Part shown: positions 47,108 to 58,158 of the stretch, in pieces | Layout of the letters: each line of letters begins with the position of its first letter | How positions within the stretch are numbered: position 1 is the first letter of the stretch | Source of the DNA: Dryomyza anilis | Lineage: Eukaryota > Arthropoda > Insecta > Diptera > Dryomyzidae | Reading direction: 5' to 3' | Length of the DNA stretch: 64,000 nucleotides | Assembly: GCA_951804985.1 (NCBI GenBank) | Contig: OX638131.1 | Coordinates: 60,193,447-60,257,446, forward strand | Program-made: the position numbers and the translations under genes | Notes under the pieces: generated by a model | Databases searched by the model: none | What the model saw: only the letters and a program-made list of their open reading frames with translations | Told to the model about the DNA's origin: nothing

Positions 47108-47917
47108 CACCCAAAGAACGAATCAGTTGGGGCAACCGTCTTTTTTTGCCAACCGATTTAATTAGTTCAGCATATCAGTGCACACAACTATTGAATACAA
47201 TTGACAGCCAATTGACAGGTAGCCAATTTTATTATGAGAAATCGGCCATTTTACCTAGCCCAACGTGTTGCAAACACGAATTCAGCATCACAACTGCGTT
47301 CCCGAGATCGGAAATTTCCGACGACTCGTTGTGCTGTTGACTTCGTGTTTGCAACACGTTGGAGCGCAAGGGCTGCATATATAAATACAACACATAGAAA
47401 CACAATAGCAAGTACTTTGTGGAATAGTCTCTTGTTGAAGAAAGTGTATTTGGGCATGAACAAAACTGAACAGTAAAAATGAACAAGTCTTAAAACAATT
47501 CCAAATTTTGTTTTACACGTGGCACGTGCTGTCCGTAGCACACAAAAAAACGAGTGAACAATCTGAAGCTTGTGCGACTGATGTTGTCCTGCTTTGGCAT
47601 TGCTTTTATACAAGACAACTGATTTCGCAGTTGAATCAAATAAATATTGGTTGCTTCAACCTAATATAACTAACTATCTGATAAGTCAACTAAATATTGG
47701 TTATGTCTCATTTTGAATTTAGTTGCCGTAGCAATGGAAATTTAAATGGATAAAAAGTTTGTTTTCCCAATCAATGTTGCAGTTGCTCCAACTAATAGTT
47801 GATTACGCTTCATACTATTGTTTACCATAAATGAATTTCAGTTGAGGCTGACTACATTTGGTAGATGCAAATGAATATTCGATGAAACAACTGAACGCCA
47901 AGCTAATATTTTTTGTG
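47108..47917. mobile_element. TA-flanked element with long hairpin, copy 2
   Basis: 810 bp flanked by TA (47106-47107, 47918-47919). From about 47135 to the right end it is collinear with 37020-37620. It contains hairpin copy 2 at 47262-47375, followed by GCATATATAAATAC. Ends are only weakly inverted (CACCCAAAGAAC; TATTTTTTGTG). Confidence 0.65.
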
Positions 47918-47919
47918 TA

Positions 47920-48418
47920 AAAATTAACCACTACAATAATTCTATAATTTTAAAATTTACCATTATTTAATTTAAATAAATGTATATTTATTTTTTAAAT
48001 TAATAAATTAGTTTGAAGAATAGTCGATTACGACTCCCGATGCGTAACCACACTGCTCTAGCGGATTAAATTGTAACGCATCCAGTAGAGCAACAGTCAA
48101 ATAAAAACAATTTTTAAACGTAAGCAGCACAATGACAAGTTTAATGTGTAACTTCTGCCACGTAGTTTTCCTCAATATGAGCCATATCACCTCGTTGGAG
48201 GAGGCATATTCATTTAATTTTGTTCTTGAATTCAATCTTAAACATTCGATTAATTTAAATTTCTTTGTTTTTTATTTGAGTTTTGTTTATTAGTTTGAAT
48301 TTAATTTTAAACTTCAAAATATATAAACATGCCAATATTTGACAACAATTTAAATTATTTTATTGCAGCATCGCTTCCTATAAAGTTTTGTAACAGAACT
48401 TCATAGGAAGCGATACTG
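47920..48418. other. Interval with GC-richer patch, gene uncertain
   Basis: 48008-48235 is open on the minus strand for 75 codons (ending GYASGVVIDYSSN) and is less AT-rich than its flanks. No domain recognised; it may be another captured piece. At 48366-48419 a hairpin (GCATCGCTTCCTATA versus TATAGGAAGCGAT-type arms, 15-18 bp) abuts the next element. Confidence 0.35.
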
Positions 48419-49298
48419 CACTCAGAAGAAAATGTACCATTAAGTACTTTATGGTACGACCATTGATGTTATGGTTCATGTATTAATAGTTTTTTCTTTT
48501 TAAATCAAAAGTTTTCTAATTAATTCAATAGTATTTGGAAAATTCAGTACCATAAATTTAATTATTTCAATATTATTATTTTAAATAGAATAAATACTGT
48601 TGTTTTAATGGTTTCCTCCTATTATAATAAACGAGGTGTAAAAAAACACAAAAACGAATACAAACATGTTCGTTTTGTACGTCATTCTGCGTGTTTACTC
48701 AAAATGGTCGCATGTATTTTTTTGTAATATTCCACATTATTTAACGCGACATTGGTAAGGACTCAATGTATTTAATGTAAATAAATTATATTTATATATT
48801 TATTTATATATTTATTTAATACAGAAAATAAATAATACATCGAACTTCTATTATGGCAACGGACTCAAAAATAACTGCAGACTGAAGAACAACAATCAAT
48901 TATTGGAAACCAAAGCAAACATTAAATGTGTTATAACCTTTTGCAGCAAGAAGTGTCTCTTTATGTGTGTTGTAAAAGTGATTATCAATTTTGACATTTA
49001 AATAAAATAATATATACAATAAATTAACTAAAATACATTTTTGTATTAATAAATTATTAGGAAAATGTAATTTGACAATACCATAAAATTAATAATACGT
49101 ATAATTAAATTTGTATAGGTCTTTGTTATTGTTATTAAAATATCACATTATAAAATTTATGGTACAACCACACATTGTATTAAAAGTTTCAATATTACTG
49201 AAATAATGGGACGCATCCTATTGACTAATTTTAATGGTATAAATTATTGTTTTTCTATTGAAATACTATCAATTTACCATGATTTTTTTCTGGGTGTG
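48419..49298. mobile_element. TIR element with CAC-CAGAA-AAAAT ends
   Basis: Left CACTCAGAAGAAAATGTACC, right the inverse of CACACCCAGAAAAAAATCAT; inverted similarity over ~25 bp with mismatches. The interior is AT-rich with repeated ATGGTA/TACCAT words and no coding frame. Confidence 0.6.
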
Positions 49299-49307
49299 CA
49301 ATACAGA

Positions 49308-49505
49308 AAAGTTCAACATGTTGAACTTTGTGTATCGCCTCCTATAATGTGATACAGTTGCAATATCACTTCTCTTATAATTTTGCAAGCTATCTGGTCG
49401 CTTACACCTGTACATTTTCCCATAAGATTTATTGCCCTTTATTTTGGTGTATCCCCAGGAGATACAGTGTATCTCCGGAAGATACAATGTAAATCGGGCA
49501 TAATA
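49308..49505. repeat. Palindrome and foldback-MITE arm
   Basis: 49308-49329 is a perfect 22-bp palindrome centred on AACATGTT. 49463-49505 (GATACAGTGTATCTCC, AGATACAATGTAAATCGGGC) matches one arm of the 41541-41693 hairpin. Confidence 0.7.
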
Positions 49506-49559
49506 TTCGTTCCGCTTAAGTGCCAGCACACATTGATAAACTAGTGCTAGTTTAAGTGG

Positions 49560-50148
49560 CTTAAGCCGCCGTACTAACAGATGCCGCATTTTCAGCACGT
49601 CCAGCGTCCAGTAACAGCGGTGTATTAGCCGATTTGATCATTAATGATGCCAACTGCAACAGGTGATATAATGCACTCGCCGCAGCCAACGAACGCTAAT
49701 CTCTCCAATCTACAGCATCTGGGTCTTCAGCAGTGATAGTTTTTGTCTGGCCGTCTCACAGGATGCAGGATGGACGCTCTATATGCAATTTGCAGCTACA
49801 GGAAGCGCAATACAAGGATGAAGAAGAATTTATTTCCGATGTACCGGTGGCAGAGAAACGCTCTTTATTTCGCTTCCTGCTTCTCCATTTTATTGATGAC
49901 GTGTGCATCTCATTGGCCGACGGTTAGTGTCTCCTGCAGTTGGCATCTTTGATGAGAAAATCGACGCATTCACCGCTGCACCTGAACCCACATTAAGCGA
50001 TTTGGAAGGATACCATATCGTCGACTTGACACAAATGTCGAGTTATCAGCTTAATCACGACAAAGTGATTAAAGCCAAAGATGTGGATACGATCGAGCTA
50101 CAGCAGCAGTTATCGACGACTGTGCAAAACACTGGAACGTCAAGATGA
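49560..50148 (+). pseudogene. Decayed coding remnant, identity unknown
   Basis: A GC-rich block unlike its neighbours, with protein-like text in shifting plus frames: MHSPQPTNANLSNLQHLGLQQ-type text near 49650-49740, an acidic DEEEFISDVPVAEKRSLF segment in 49733-49927, then VGIFDEKIDAFTAAPEPTLS in 49903-50148, ending at a stop. Gln, Ser and acidic content suggests a nuclear or regulatory protein. I do not recognise it. It could be a gene fragment carried by a transposon or an old pseudogene. Confidence 0.4.
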
Positions 50149-50460
50149 CAATACAATGGTTGTATAGTTATTAGTTTTATCATGTATTGAATTCAACTAT
50201 TTTTAATTAAAATGCATATGTCAAAAAGAAATTATGTGTGTTTTTATATAATTTTTATTTTTGTGTTAGTCGCATTTTTGAGGGCTATAAGAGGCTAAAA
50301 TGCGTAAAATTTTCGCACTCTTGATACTACATTGAGGCTCAAATGCGAAGAAATAAAAAATATCTCGCACGTGTGCGTGCTTATTGTGCTTAAAATGAGG
50401 GTTTAAATGAGATTAATTAAAAAATAGATAAAAATTCACACGCACACAAAAGTTTCGGGC
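50149..50460. other. Intergenic, no gene seen
   Basis: AT-rich, with AAATGCG/CGCATTT words and no supported feature. Confidence 0.45.
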
Positions 50461-51223
50461 AGAACTATACTTTATAGGGCCGGTCGAAATTCACAAAGAA
50501 AAATTGTCACGATCTTTTAAATGGGGAAAGAGTGACGACAAATTTTTTTTTGCCTCTCGGACCCCTGACAGCGACTAAAAATCGAAAACCGACCGAGGTC
50601 ATAAGTGTTTTTGAATTATAACGAAGTGGGCGGGGAAAAAATAGCTTAAAAATAAAAAAAAGTGACCTCGAGGTCACGTGGAACCCTTTAAAAATCAAAA
50701 ACCTGTTTTTTTTCAAACTCAAATTCCTGGAAACAAAAAGAGTGGAAAAATGAAAATAATAAAATATCGTACTAATTAAGTTAGTGTACAAGAAGACGAT
50801 TTTTATCACATTGATTAACAAAGTGTACAAGACTCATATTTAACTTTTTTGAATAAAACATCTTTTTTGTTCTCAGTGTACGCAAAATTTTCCATGCCCA
50901 TGCTACTGTATATTTCAAGAATTTTAAGTTAAAATTTTAATTTTAAGTTAAAAAACAGTTATGTTTTATTTTTAAGGGTTACAACGTGACCTTGAAGTCA
51001 CTTTGTTATTTTTAAGGTCTGGTTTTTGCAACGTGTGACAATTTTCATATTTTTTTTGCCCCGCCGACTTCGTAATAATTCAAAAACCACTTATAACCTC
51101 GGTCGGTTTTTGATTTTTGGGCGGTTCCAGGGGGTGGGCGGCAAAAAAATTTTGTTTTTCGCTCCTTTTAGGGGGCGTGGCAATTTTTTTTTTTTTTAGA
51201 CCGGCCCTATAAAGTAAAGTTCT
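50461..51223. mobile_element. Foldback-type element with long inverted ends
   Basis: Starts AGAACTATACTTTATAGGGC and ends with the inverse (GCCCTATAAAGTAAAGTTCT). Similarity continues inward for roughly 200 bp on each side (GGTCGGTTTTTGATTTTTGG against its inverse; GTGACCTCGAGGTCAC against GTGACCTTGAAGTCAC). Central ~300 bp AT-rich, no coding capacity. Confidence 0.8.
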
Positions 51224-51504
51224 CCCAAGTTTCGGTCATTTATATCCCGACAATCTTAAAAACGTTATAGAAACTTTTAATGAAACTTTCAGTTTTGCTA
51301 CTACCCAATAAACCAAAAACCTGGATATTAAGTGATTAACGCTTCACTGGAGAAAAGCGTTCAACTTTTGGTAATTGTAAGCTTGAAAACCATAGCGTTC
51401 TCCAGCAAAACTAGTATCTTTTTATCCAATGGAATCTAGCCTTTACCTAACCTTGAATTCCGACATTCAATATACATTCGAGGTTTAACTTAATTGTAAG
51501 CTCA

Positions 51505-51775
51505 AACTACGAGCCGAACGGTCCGCGGTTCGATCCCCAGCGACTGCCAACATCTTTTTCATAGAAAACATTTTTCTATGCTACGCTACCTCTCGTCAGT
51601 AAATGGCAAACCTACGAGAGTAAAACATTGCCTATGAAAAGCTCTCACCCGCCGTTCGGATTCGGCAATAAACTGTAGATCCCACCAATTTGAGTACAAA
51701 TATAACAATATACAAATATAACACGCACAGCTCAAATGGTGAGAGACCTCGGTTCTATACAGGACTGTAGCGGCA
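51505..51775 (+). mobile_element. SINE fragment, 5'-truncated
   Basis: Starts within the tRNA-like head (ACTACGAGCCGAACGGTCC, B-box GGTTCGATCCC) and runs to CAGGACTGTAGCGGC. Truncated at the anticodon region, joined to CCCAATAA-family sequence. Confidence 0.8.
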
Positions 51776-52455
51776 TTTGTTGTGTGGATTAAAAATGTCC
51801 AATAATTGTAATCGCGACGACTAAATCGTGTAGTGTAATCCGGCGACAAGGCTAATCTGGGCGACAATTTTAATCGGGCGACAACTCTAAAATTGCTCTC
51901 AATGGTGTTTTAAACAGACGGACATACGTTCGAGGAAACCAGTCGTCGGCACTGCCATGTTCCTCATCAAGCCCTACTTACCATTCAACGAGACGCACGG
52001 TTCGGTTTCCCAACTGATTTGCGTTCCAACACCGGCGGAAAAATTCTCCCACTGTTCGTGTTTGACCATTGGGAAGTTATACCCGGTGATCCATGTGAGC
52101 CGGTCATCAAACCCTACCAAAATGTAAACGTCATGGTCTTAAGGAAGGTCTTTCTGATGTGGAATTGTGTCAAACATTATTAATCGTATGAAGTTATAAA
52201 ATAAAAATGCATTTTAAATTAGAAAAGGGTGTTTGTATTTATTTTATTGTTGTTGCCTTTTAAATTAAAAATGTCATTATAAGCAAAAACAAAACTAACA
52301 ATAGAATTATTAAAAGCTAACATATTATTATCAATACTTGTTTGATAATTTTATTGTTGTATCCGACAATAATTTGAAAATAATATTTGTGGATCCATTT
52401 TAACATAAAATATTTTTAAATTATTGTCGGATTCGACAATCATTTTCTACGTGTG
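51776..52455. mobile_element. CACACATAG-family element with eEF2 fragment, copy 4 (inverted)
   Basis: Ends at the right with CATTTTCTACGTGTG, inverse of the family end. The left end is lost at the SINE junction. Collinear with copy 2 in reverse. Confidence 0.82.
51893..52175 (+). pseudogene. eEF2: Captured eEF2 3' fragment, copy 4
   Basis: Plus-strand text, in shifting frames: AATGGTGTTTTAAACAGACG (NGVLNRR-like), GTAMFLIKPYLPFNE, TDLRSNTGGK, VFDHWEVIPGDPCEP, then GGTCTTAAGGAAGGTCTT (GLKEGL). This is the best preserved of the three, with long stretches each in one frame, but it still needs at least two frame changes. Matches domain V and the extreme C-terminal region of eEF2. Confidence 0.85.
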
Positions 52456-52496
52456 CATATATTTCCCTAATTAAAGGTTTAAATATAAAATAAAAT

Positions 52497-52929
52497 AGGG
52501 GATGAAAATATTTCATCCTCTATTGGTTCTCTTGAGCACCGAAGGACCGTAGGGTGTGTAAGCCTGTTTTATAGGTATTACAATGGTAAGTGTTCGAGGG
52601 AAATACATGGCCTGATTCTCTCGTTCTACTCGGGCATCGAACCAAGCCCACCCCTTCGTAGTTCACTCGGTACTCAACAGAACCACGCATTACAGAGATA
52701 ATTCGTTCTTCAGTCGCACGATACGTTTGTGGAACAATCTCCCTGCCTCTGTTTTTCCCGACATTTTTAATATTGGGAAATTTAAAGCAAACATCCACCG
52801 ACACTACTCCATCTTTCCTCCTCCCTTTAACCTATAATCCTTTCTTACGATCAACACTGTGCATTGCACGAATAGGGGGCATCCCCTGAGCGTTGGTTAA
52901 TTTGTAAAAAAAAAAAAAAAAAAAAAAAT
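52497..52929 (+). pseudogene. 5'-truncated LINE 3' end with poly-A
   Basis: About 430 bp of the Jockey/CR1-like LINE 3' end, from AGGGGATGAAAATATTTC to a ~25-nt A-run (52904-52928). Sequence 52560-52590 (TTTTATAGGTATTAC) preserves the uninterrupted target of the TIR insertion at 3555. Inserted in the CCCAATAA-family element. Confidence 0.88.
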
Positions 52930-52966
52930 ATAAGTTATATTACTATATATTAAAAGGAATTAAAGT

Positions 52967-53210
52967 ATGTTCTACAAATGCAACAGCACCTGCACCGGTG
53001 GCAGTGAACAGGAACTTCTTGCAAAATCCAAGACGTGCCTCGAAGATCAAACCAGTGAATCCAATTGCGCCACTGCGATGTATAACTTTTCCAGATTCGC
53101 GTAAAATATCAATGTTGTCTGCGAATGAATAAAAATATATTAATATTTCATAAACGTATTCGTAAACGCGGCCACTTACATTGTATATCAGCTCATCGTG
53201 CATTTTTCGT
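52967..53210 (-). pseudogene. Captured MIC26/27-like fragment, copy 4
   Basis: The minus frame (part of a 206-codon open frame) contains ARKMHDELIYN, the intron read-through, then DNIDILRESGKVIHRSG, IGFTGLIFEARLG and KKFLFTATGAGAVAFV. GT and AG intron bounds are kept. The long frame exists only because the retained intron happens to lack stops and fuses with LINE sequence. Confidence 0.55.
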
Positions 53211-53289
53211 GCAGTATAATTGTCGGGATGACTTTCGTGTTTGGACATGCAAATATATATTAATTGATTTGTCTGTTTTTTTTTGGTTT

Positions 53290-53529
53290 GACAGGACTGG
53301 GGAATCAGGCCAGGTATTTCCCTCGAACACTTGCCGTTGTAATACCTATAAAACAGGCTTACACACCCAACGGTCCTTCGGTGCTCAAGAGAACCAATAG
53401 ACGATGAAATATTTTCATCCCCTATTAAATATATCGCATGTTGTTGGATTCGGTCCAGGAACTCCAAGGAGGATTTTGAGGCCCATGCCCAAATGTGCGA
53501 ATTGAATTCCATTTTAGGCCGTATAGGTA
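53290..53529 (-). pseudogene. LINE reverse transcriptase C-terminal piece (right of TIR insertion)
   Basis: Continues the minus-strand LINE at 55545-57309 after a 2-kb TIR element. Encodes IRPKMEFNSHIWAWASKSS and SLEHRRTVGCVSLFY, matching 3380-3550. It ends near 53290 in an A-rich run (CAAACCAAAAAAAAACAG). Confidence 0.8.
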
Positions 53530-55544
53530 CCCAAGAAACATTTATACGGAGCCTACGACACACACGGAATCACAATACCGTCATTGACGGCATGTTTACG
53601 GAGCATTGAGCAAGTATCCGTCGTAGCATATACGATTACGCACCGTAAACGTACTGTCAAAACGGACGACTCCGTTAGAATTCCGTTTTGCTCCGTAATT
53701 TTAATAACTTCGTATGATTGCCGTTTTGCTGTAGTCGTTTACGGTACCGTTGAAACGGAGTACTCCGCAAATTTTCCGTTTATACTCCAACTCAACGGCA
53801 CCGATTTTCTTCCGTTATTAGTTTATTTTTGAAATGTGAATTCATTTGATTTCGTGAACAATACAATGAGTTTGGAGGAGCGCTGATGGCGCATGCAAAC
53901 AAGCTGGAAACCAAACAAGATAAGTGAATCAAATACAAATAGTATAAGTTTTTATACAAAACATCTTTTCAGAAAGGCTTCAAACTGCATTTAAGTCAAC
54001 AAGGACTATATATTTTCTATGACCTGCAAAATAGAAAACCCTTAGCACGCGTGCAAAAATGATAAGTATGGCGCGAGAGGCAACGACGATGTCGAAGAAC
54101 TGTTGGTCGGAAAAAGCCTCTGCATCAAGTTGTACATCTTCGAATTGTTTGAATTTCTTCGGACTGATTCGATGGTGGGTTGATGCGGCTCAAGTTCCGA
54201 ATTGCAATGGATAGTCGTTGTCGCCCGGCACAAAATACGCGCATTTGCTTTTAAATATCAAAATAATAACAACAAATGTAAGTAATATAATAATAGTTTG
54301 GCGCTACAGTCCTGTATTGAACTTCGGCCGAGCTCTCTCACCATTTTGAGCTGTGCGTGTTATATTTGTACTCAAAGTGGTGGGACCTACAGTTTATTGC
54401 CGAATCCGAACGGCGGGTGAGAGCTTTTTCATAGGCAATGGTTTTACTCTCGTAGGTTTGCCATTTACTGACGAGAGGTAGCGCGGTATAGAAAATGTTT
54501 CTATGAAAAGATGTTGTTAGCCCCAGTCCAGTCTTAAACCGGGGACCTTTCGGCTCGCAGTCCAACGCACTAACCACTGAGCTACCGCGGCTACAAATGT
54601 AAGTAAATGACATTAATAATCATAGTTGCCAGACATTTACTATTTGTGGCGTAGTTGCCAACTTTATAATAAATTTTCCATATGCGGTATTTTTAATAGT
54701 TGCGTGAATGGGGTAATTTTGTAACATAATTTGTGGTATAAATCGTTTTACAATTTTTTCCACACAATTGAAAAAAATGTCTTATTCGTATTAAATTTAA
54801 TTTAAATATTAGTTTATTTCTGGTAATTTTCAATTACTATATTATTCTTTATATGGGATTTATATTCTATTGACGTGTGTTTTAAATTAGTTCTTGTGAT
54901 TTTATTATTTTTGTTAAAATTAATAATATATATTTTTTTCATTTATTTACAGATGTTTATATCAAAAAATAGATTGAAATCTTAAAACGGCATTTCAACG
55001 AATTACAGTACTTAACCGAGATTACCTGTATATTAATTAATTCTATAATGTTGTAATATTTTTTAATACTTAATTTTGTAATTATTTTTAATTTGTTGTA
55101 AAATAATAATATGCAAAAGGTAATTTTGTATGGTATGAAAAGAGTTTTTAATTTATTCCCTACGTTTTTATACGTTACATTAACGGACCGTCGAAACGCA
55201 ATCTTAACGGACTCACTCCGAATTTTGTCCAGAATGGCGGTCCGTTAAAAGGACCGTCAAAACGTAATATCAACGGATGCATTCCGTATTTCATCCAGTA
55301 TGACGGTCTATAAACGTACCGTCGAAACGTACTCTCGACGGACTCACTCCGTTTGTCATCCAATATAACGGTCCGTTAACGTACCGTCGAAACGTATTCT
55401 CAACTGATTCGAAATCCTTTTCGATGTTCCTCTTTATCCGTTCACTGGACCGTTTTCGTATCCAGAAAACGGAACGTTTACGGAATCGTATTCCGTATGA
55501 TGTTCCGTATACGGCACTGTTAACGGACCGTTTTGTTTCTTGGG
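53530..55544. mobile_element. 2-kb TIR element, CCCAAGAAAC ends, TA duplication
   Basis: 2015 bp inside a LINE. Ends CCCAAGAAACATTTATACGG and (inverted) CCCAAGAAACAAAACGGTCC, flanked by TA (53528-53529, 55545-55546). Removing it restores the LINE order seen at 3357-3390. Subterminal zones are packed with AACGGA/TCCGTT motifs. 55180-55400 holds about four ~65-bp units of the TTAACGGACCGTCGAAACGT type. A SINE is nested at 54286-54592. No transposase seen. Confidence 0.85.
54286..54592 (-). mobile_element. tRNA-derived SINE, minus-strand copy
   Basis: The minus strand begins AGCCGCGGTAGCTCAGTGG and carries A- and B-box sequences. Flanked by a 14-bp target duplication ACAAATGTAAGTAA (54272-54285, 54593-54606). 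Ends ...TAGCGCCAAACTATTATT. The longest, cleanest SINE insertion here. Confidence 0.93.
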
Positions 55545-57309
55545 TAGTGTAGACAGTGCGTAGGTCAGCAGGAGTGAAGTATGTTTTACACCGTTTTAAA
55601 AAACAGAGGCACTGGGCCGCTCCTTTCGACACATTAAATATGTGGTCATTCCAACGGAGATCACATTGAATTGAAATGCCCAGAACGTCAAGAGCAGCTG
55701 ACTGTGCAATATTCACTGCACCCATATTGAGGGGAGGGAGGGGTGAATCCATTCTTTTGTGAGATTTCTTGCATTAAAATCTACTCTATTTGCAACACCC
55801 CATTCGGAGATTGATTTAAGATCATTATTGAGTGTGTCATTCATAGTGCGTCTTTTACTCTCAATCTCCAAAGAGTTTGGGCGCTTGTTGAACGAGTATG
55901 AATGACAAATGTTACTGTCATCTGCAAAGGAATAAATTGGGTTCTGGGTCAATGACAGAAGGTCATTGATAAATACCAGAAATAGGGATGGGTATAGGAC
56001 AGAACCCTGCGGAACTCCAGAATTGATGGAATGTTGTTCCGAAAGAACACCATCCATCGCAACTCGTATTGAACGACCCTGGAGAAAACTCGATATCCAT
56101 CGAGAAAAAGAACCACCGACACCAAATGCAATTAGTTTAGAAACGAGGGCTTTATGCCACACTCGATCAAAAGCCTTGGAAATATCGAGAGTAACAGCCT
56201 TACTCTCCCCGAAAAGGTGAACACAATTATTCCACTTTTCGGAGAGGACCGCCATCAAGTCACCTGTGGATCTGGCCCTACGGAAACCATATTGGCAGTC
56301 ACTGAGCAATTCGTTGTGCTCAAGATAGTTCACAAGGTGGAAGTTAATTACGCTCTCCATTACCTTGGAGAGTGAAGAACATATTGCAATGCGTCGGTAA
56401 TTGGCAGGGTTCGTAGCCTCGCCCTTTTTCGGAACTGGCTGCACATTGGCAACCTTCCAACAAGATGGAAAAACTCATGTCGTGTAGGAGATGTTGAAAA
56501 GGTTACGCAACGGAAAAGCCAGCGTTGACGCGTACTTCTTCATCACATGGGCAGATATGCCATGTGGCCCAGATGCTTTGTTGATATTGAGGTTTGCTAA
56601 AACATTTTTAACTGCCAGAGTTCGAAAATGAATCTCCGGCATTGCAGAAGAAACAAAAAGCTAATCTTTTTAAAAGGTATGAAGGACCGCCTACCTAATA
56701 AAATAATATTTGGTACCATTAAAGCCGCGGCATTTATGTCTCTGTCAGCGAAACACAATTTCCAATTAAAGTTTAGAAAAAAATCATTTAACGCAACCCA
56801 ATTTGCTTTTTCGTAAAGCCATACAGTCCTCTTCGGGGCTCAGCGGAACTCAGCGGAAACAGTACAGTGGTCGGAGTTACCAAGAGGTGCAAGGACTTTT
56901 ACATCATAATTTTCATATTACAGGTGGAAACCCAATCTAGATTCGGACTCCTATAAAGAAGGCACAAGTGAATGATGTTTGTTTCGATTTTGAATTTAAC
57001 CAAAATAGTATTAAATGCGCTATCCGACACACTATATTGTTGCTGCAGTTGCTACGCAACGTCACTCCGAATAAATAGAGCAAGGCCACTATGTGCAGAG
57101 AATAATGGCAATAGGGGATAACCAGGCACATGAAAATCCAGTGGATCTGTACCCTCATGAACCTGGGTCTCACCTAGTGCCATCATTTGAGGCCTATGGA
57201 TGGACACATACGCATATACAGAGAATAAATTCGCCCTCAGCCCGCGAACGTTGCAAAAATCTATGCGGAATTTTTGAGACATTTTCCTACTGGGCAAGTT
57301 CAAAGACAT
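55545..57309 (-). pseudogene. LINE endonuclease and reverse transcriptase (Jockey/CR1-like)
   Basis: Minus-strand LINE. The N-terminal endonuclease starts near 57309-57280 (FCNVRGLRANL, ALGETQVHEG) with breaks. Reverse transcriptase spans 56444-55713 (243 codons): YRRIAICSSLSKVME (16-30), D87 in LDISKAFD, NSGVPQGSVL (141-150) and FADD (173-176) where YADD is usual. A frameshift at about 55740 leads into 55752-55550. The 3' remainder is at 53290-53529. Endonuclease-to-RT spacing is compressed and interrupted by stops; dead copy. Frames on the plus strand here are shadows. Confidence 0.88.
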
Positions 57310-58158
57310 TCAAACATACCACTAACGTGCAGCAGTTGACACAAACAAATGAGAGCGCAAGCAAAGCGAGTGTTATGCCTTAACCACAGCGTAGCTTACG
57401 CACTCAGTGCAGCATCAACCGTGCACGAGAGTAGCGGGGAGTAGGATGGGGAAGGGAAGAATAACGAAAAACCAAATACAATTGCGGCAGACGGCATAGA
57501 AGAGCCCCTTGCGTTGGTAATTGCAAAAAAAAACAATGCTGCGAGTGCAGCACTTCAGCAGCCAGTGCAGCAGATGAAACCTGTTTTGGTTTATTGTTGT
57601 TGTGTTTGTGGGTTTAATGTTATTTTTAATTTGTTTGGTTTATTGTTTGCGCTTTTGATTTATTGATTTGATTTGAATTTTTATTTATTTTTCGGCATTA
57701 TTTTATTTTGTAATTATTAAGAGACGGCACTGGACTTTGCACGAATTTTAACACAAATTATTTAAATAGACGATGGAAAGACGACGAACGAGTAAAAATG
57801 TAGGAGGTCTTGACGACACGACCGTCCCCCATGGCTTTGTTGACGCTACTCTTGCTGGGATATAACAAATTTACTATGAATCATAAAGAATTAACAATGT
57901 TTTTCCCTGGGTGTAATAATCCGCCATAAACCCACTGTGCACCGTAAAATTTTGTTCGCGTTTTATTTTTCAAAACCCTTCAGATTTAGCAGGATACCCA
58001 CTAAGTTGGCATCTCTTCTGCTTGTTTTAAATCGATTTAACTGAACCATATATGCCAGCTATGTGGGAAATGTCCCATTTGTGGTTAGTATTAACTGCTA
58101 TGGGAATTTTTGTTTTAATTTTTAATTGCTGTGGGAATTAACCCAGCAAGACACTGCA
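57310..58158. other. Intergenic, no gene seen
   Basis: 57330-57560 is less AT-rich and may be the LINE 5' UTR or older sequence; 57560-58158 is AT-rich. CTGGGTGTAATAATCCGCC near 57908 resembles a TIR end but I cannot find a partner. Confidence 0.4.

Larger units (their letters stand above)
51306..53262 (-). mobile_element. CCCAATAA-family element with MIC26/27-like fragment, copy 4 (composite)
   Basis: Begins CCCAATAAACCAAAAACCTG; family sequence runs to 51504 and resumes from 52456 to about 53250. In between lie a SINE fragment and an eEF2-carrying element, and a LINE 3' piece sits at 52497-52929. The captured gene piece is at 52967-53210 on the minus strand. Confidence 0.7.

Noticed and set aside
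47120..47375. Overlapping 80-120 codon frames around 47230-47613 as genes
   Set aside because: They are produced by the long hairpin, which is open in several frames on both strands.
52943..53563. 206-codon minus frame as a single gene
   Set aside because: It is a chance fusion of LINE reverse-transcriptase sequence, a linker, and a captured MIC26/27-like piece including unspliced intron.
54338..54613. 91-codon minus frame (CSRGSSVVSALDCEP)
   Set aside because: This is the conceptual translation of the SINE's tRNA-like head, commonly mispredicted as protein.
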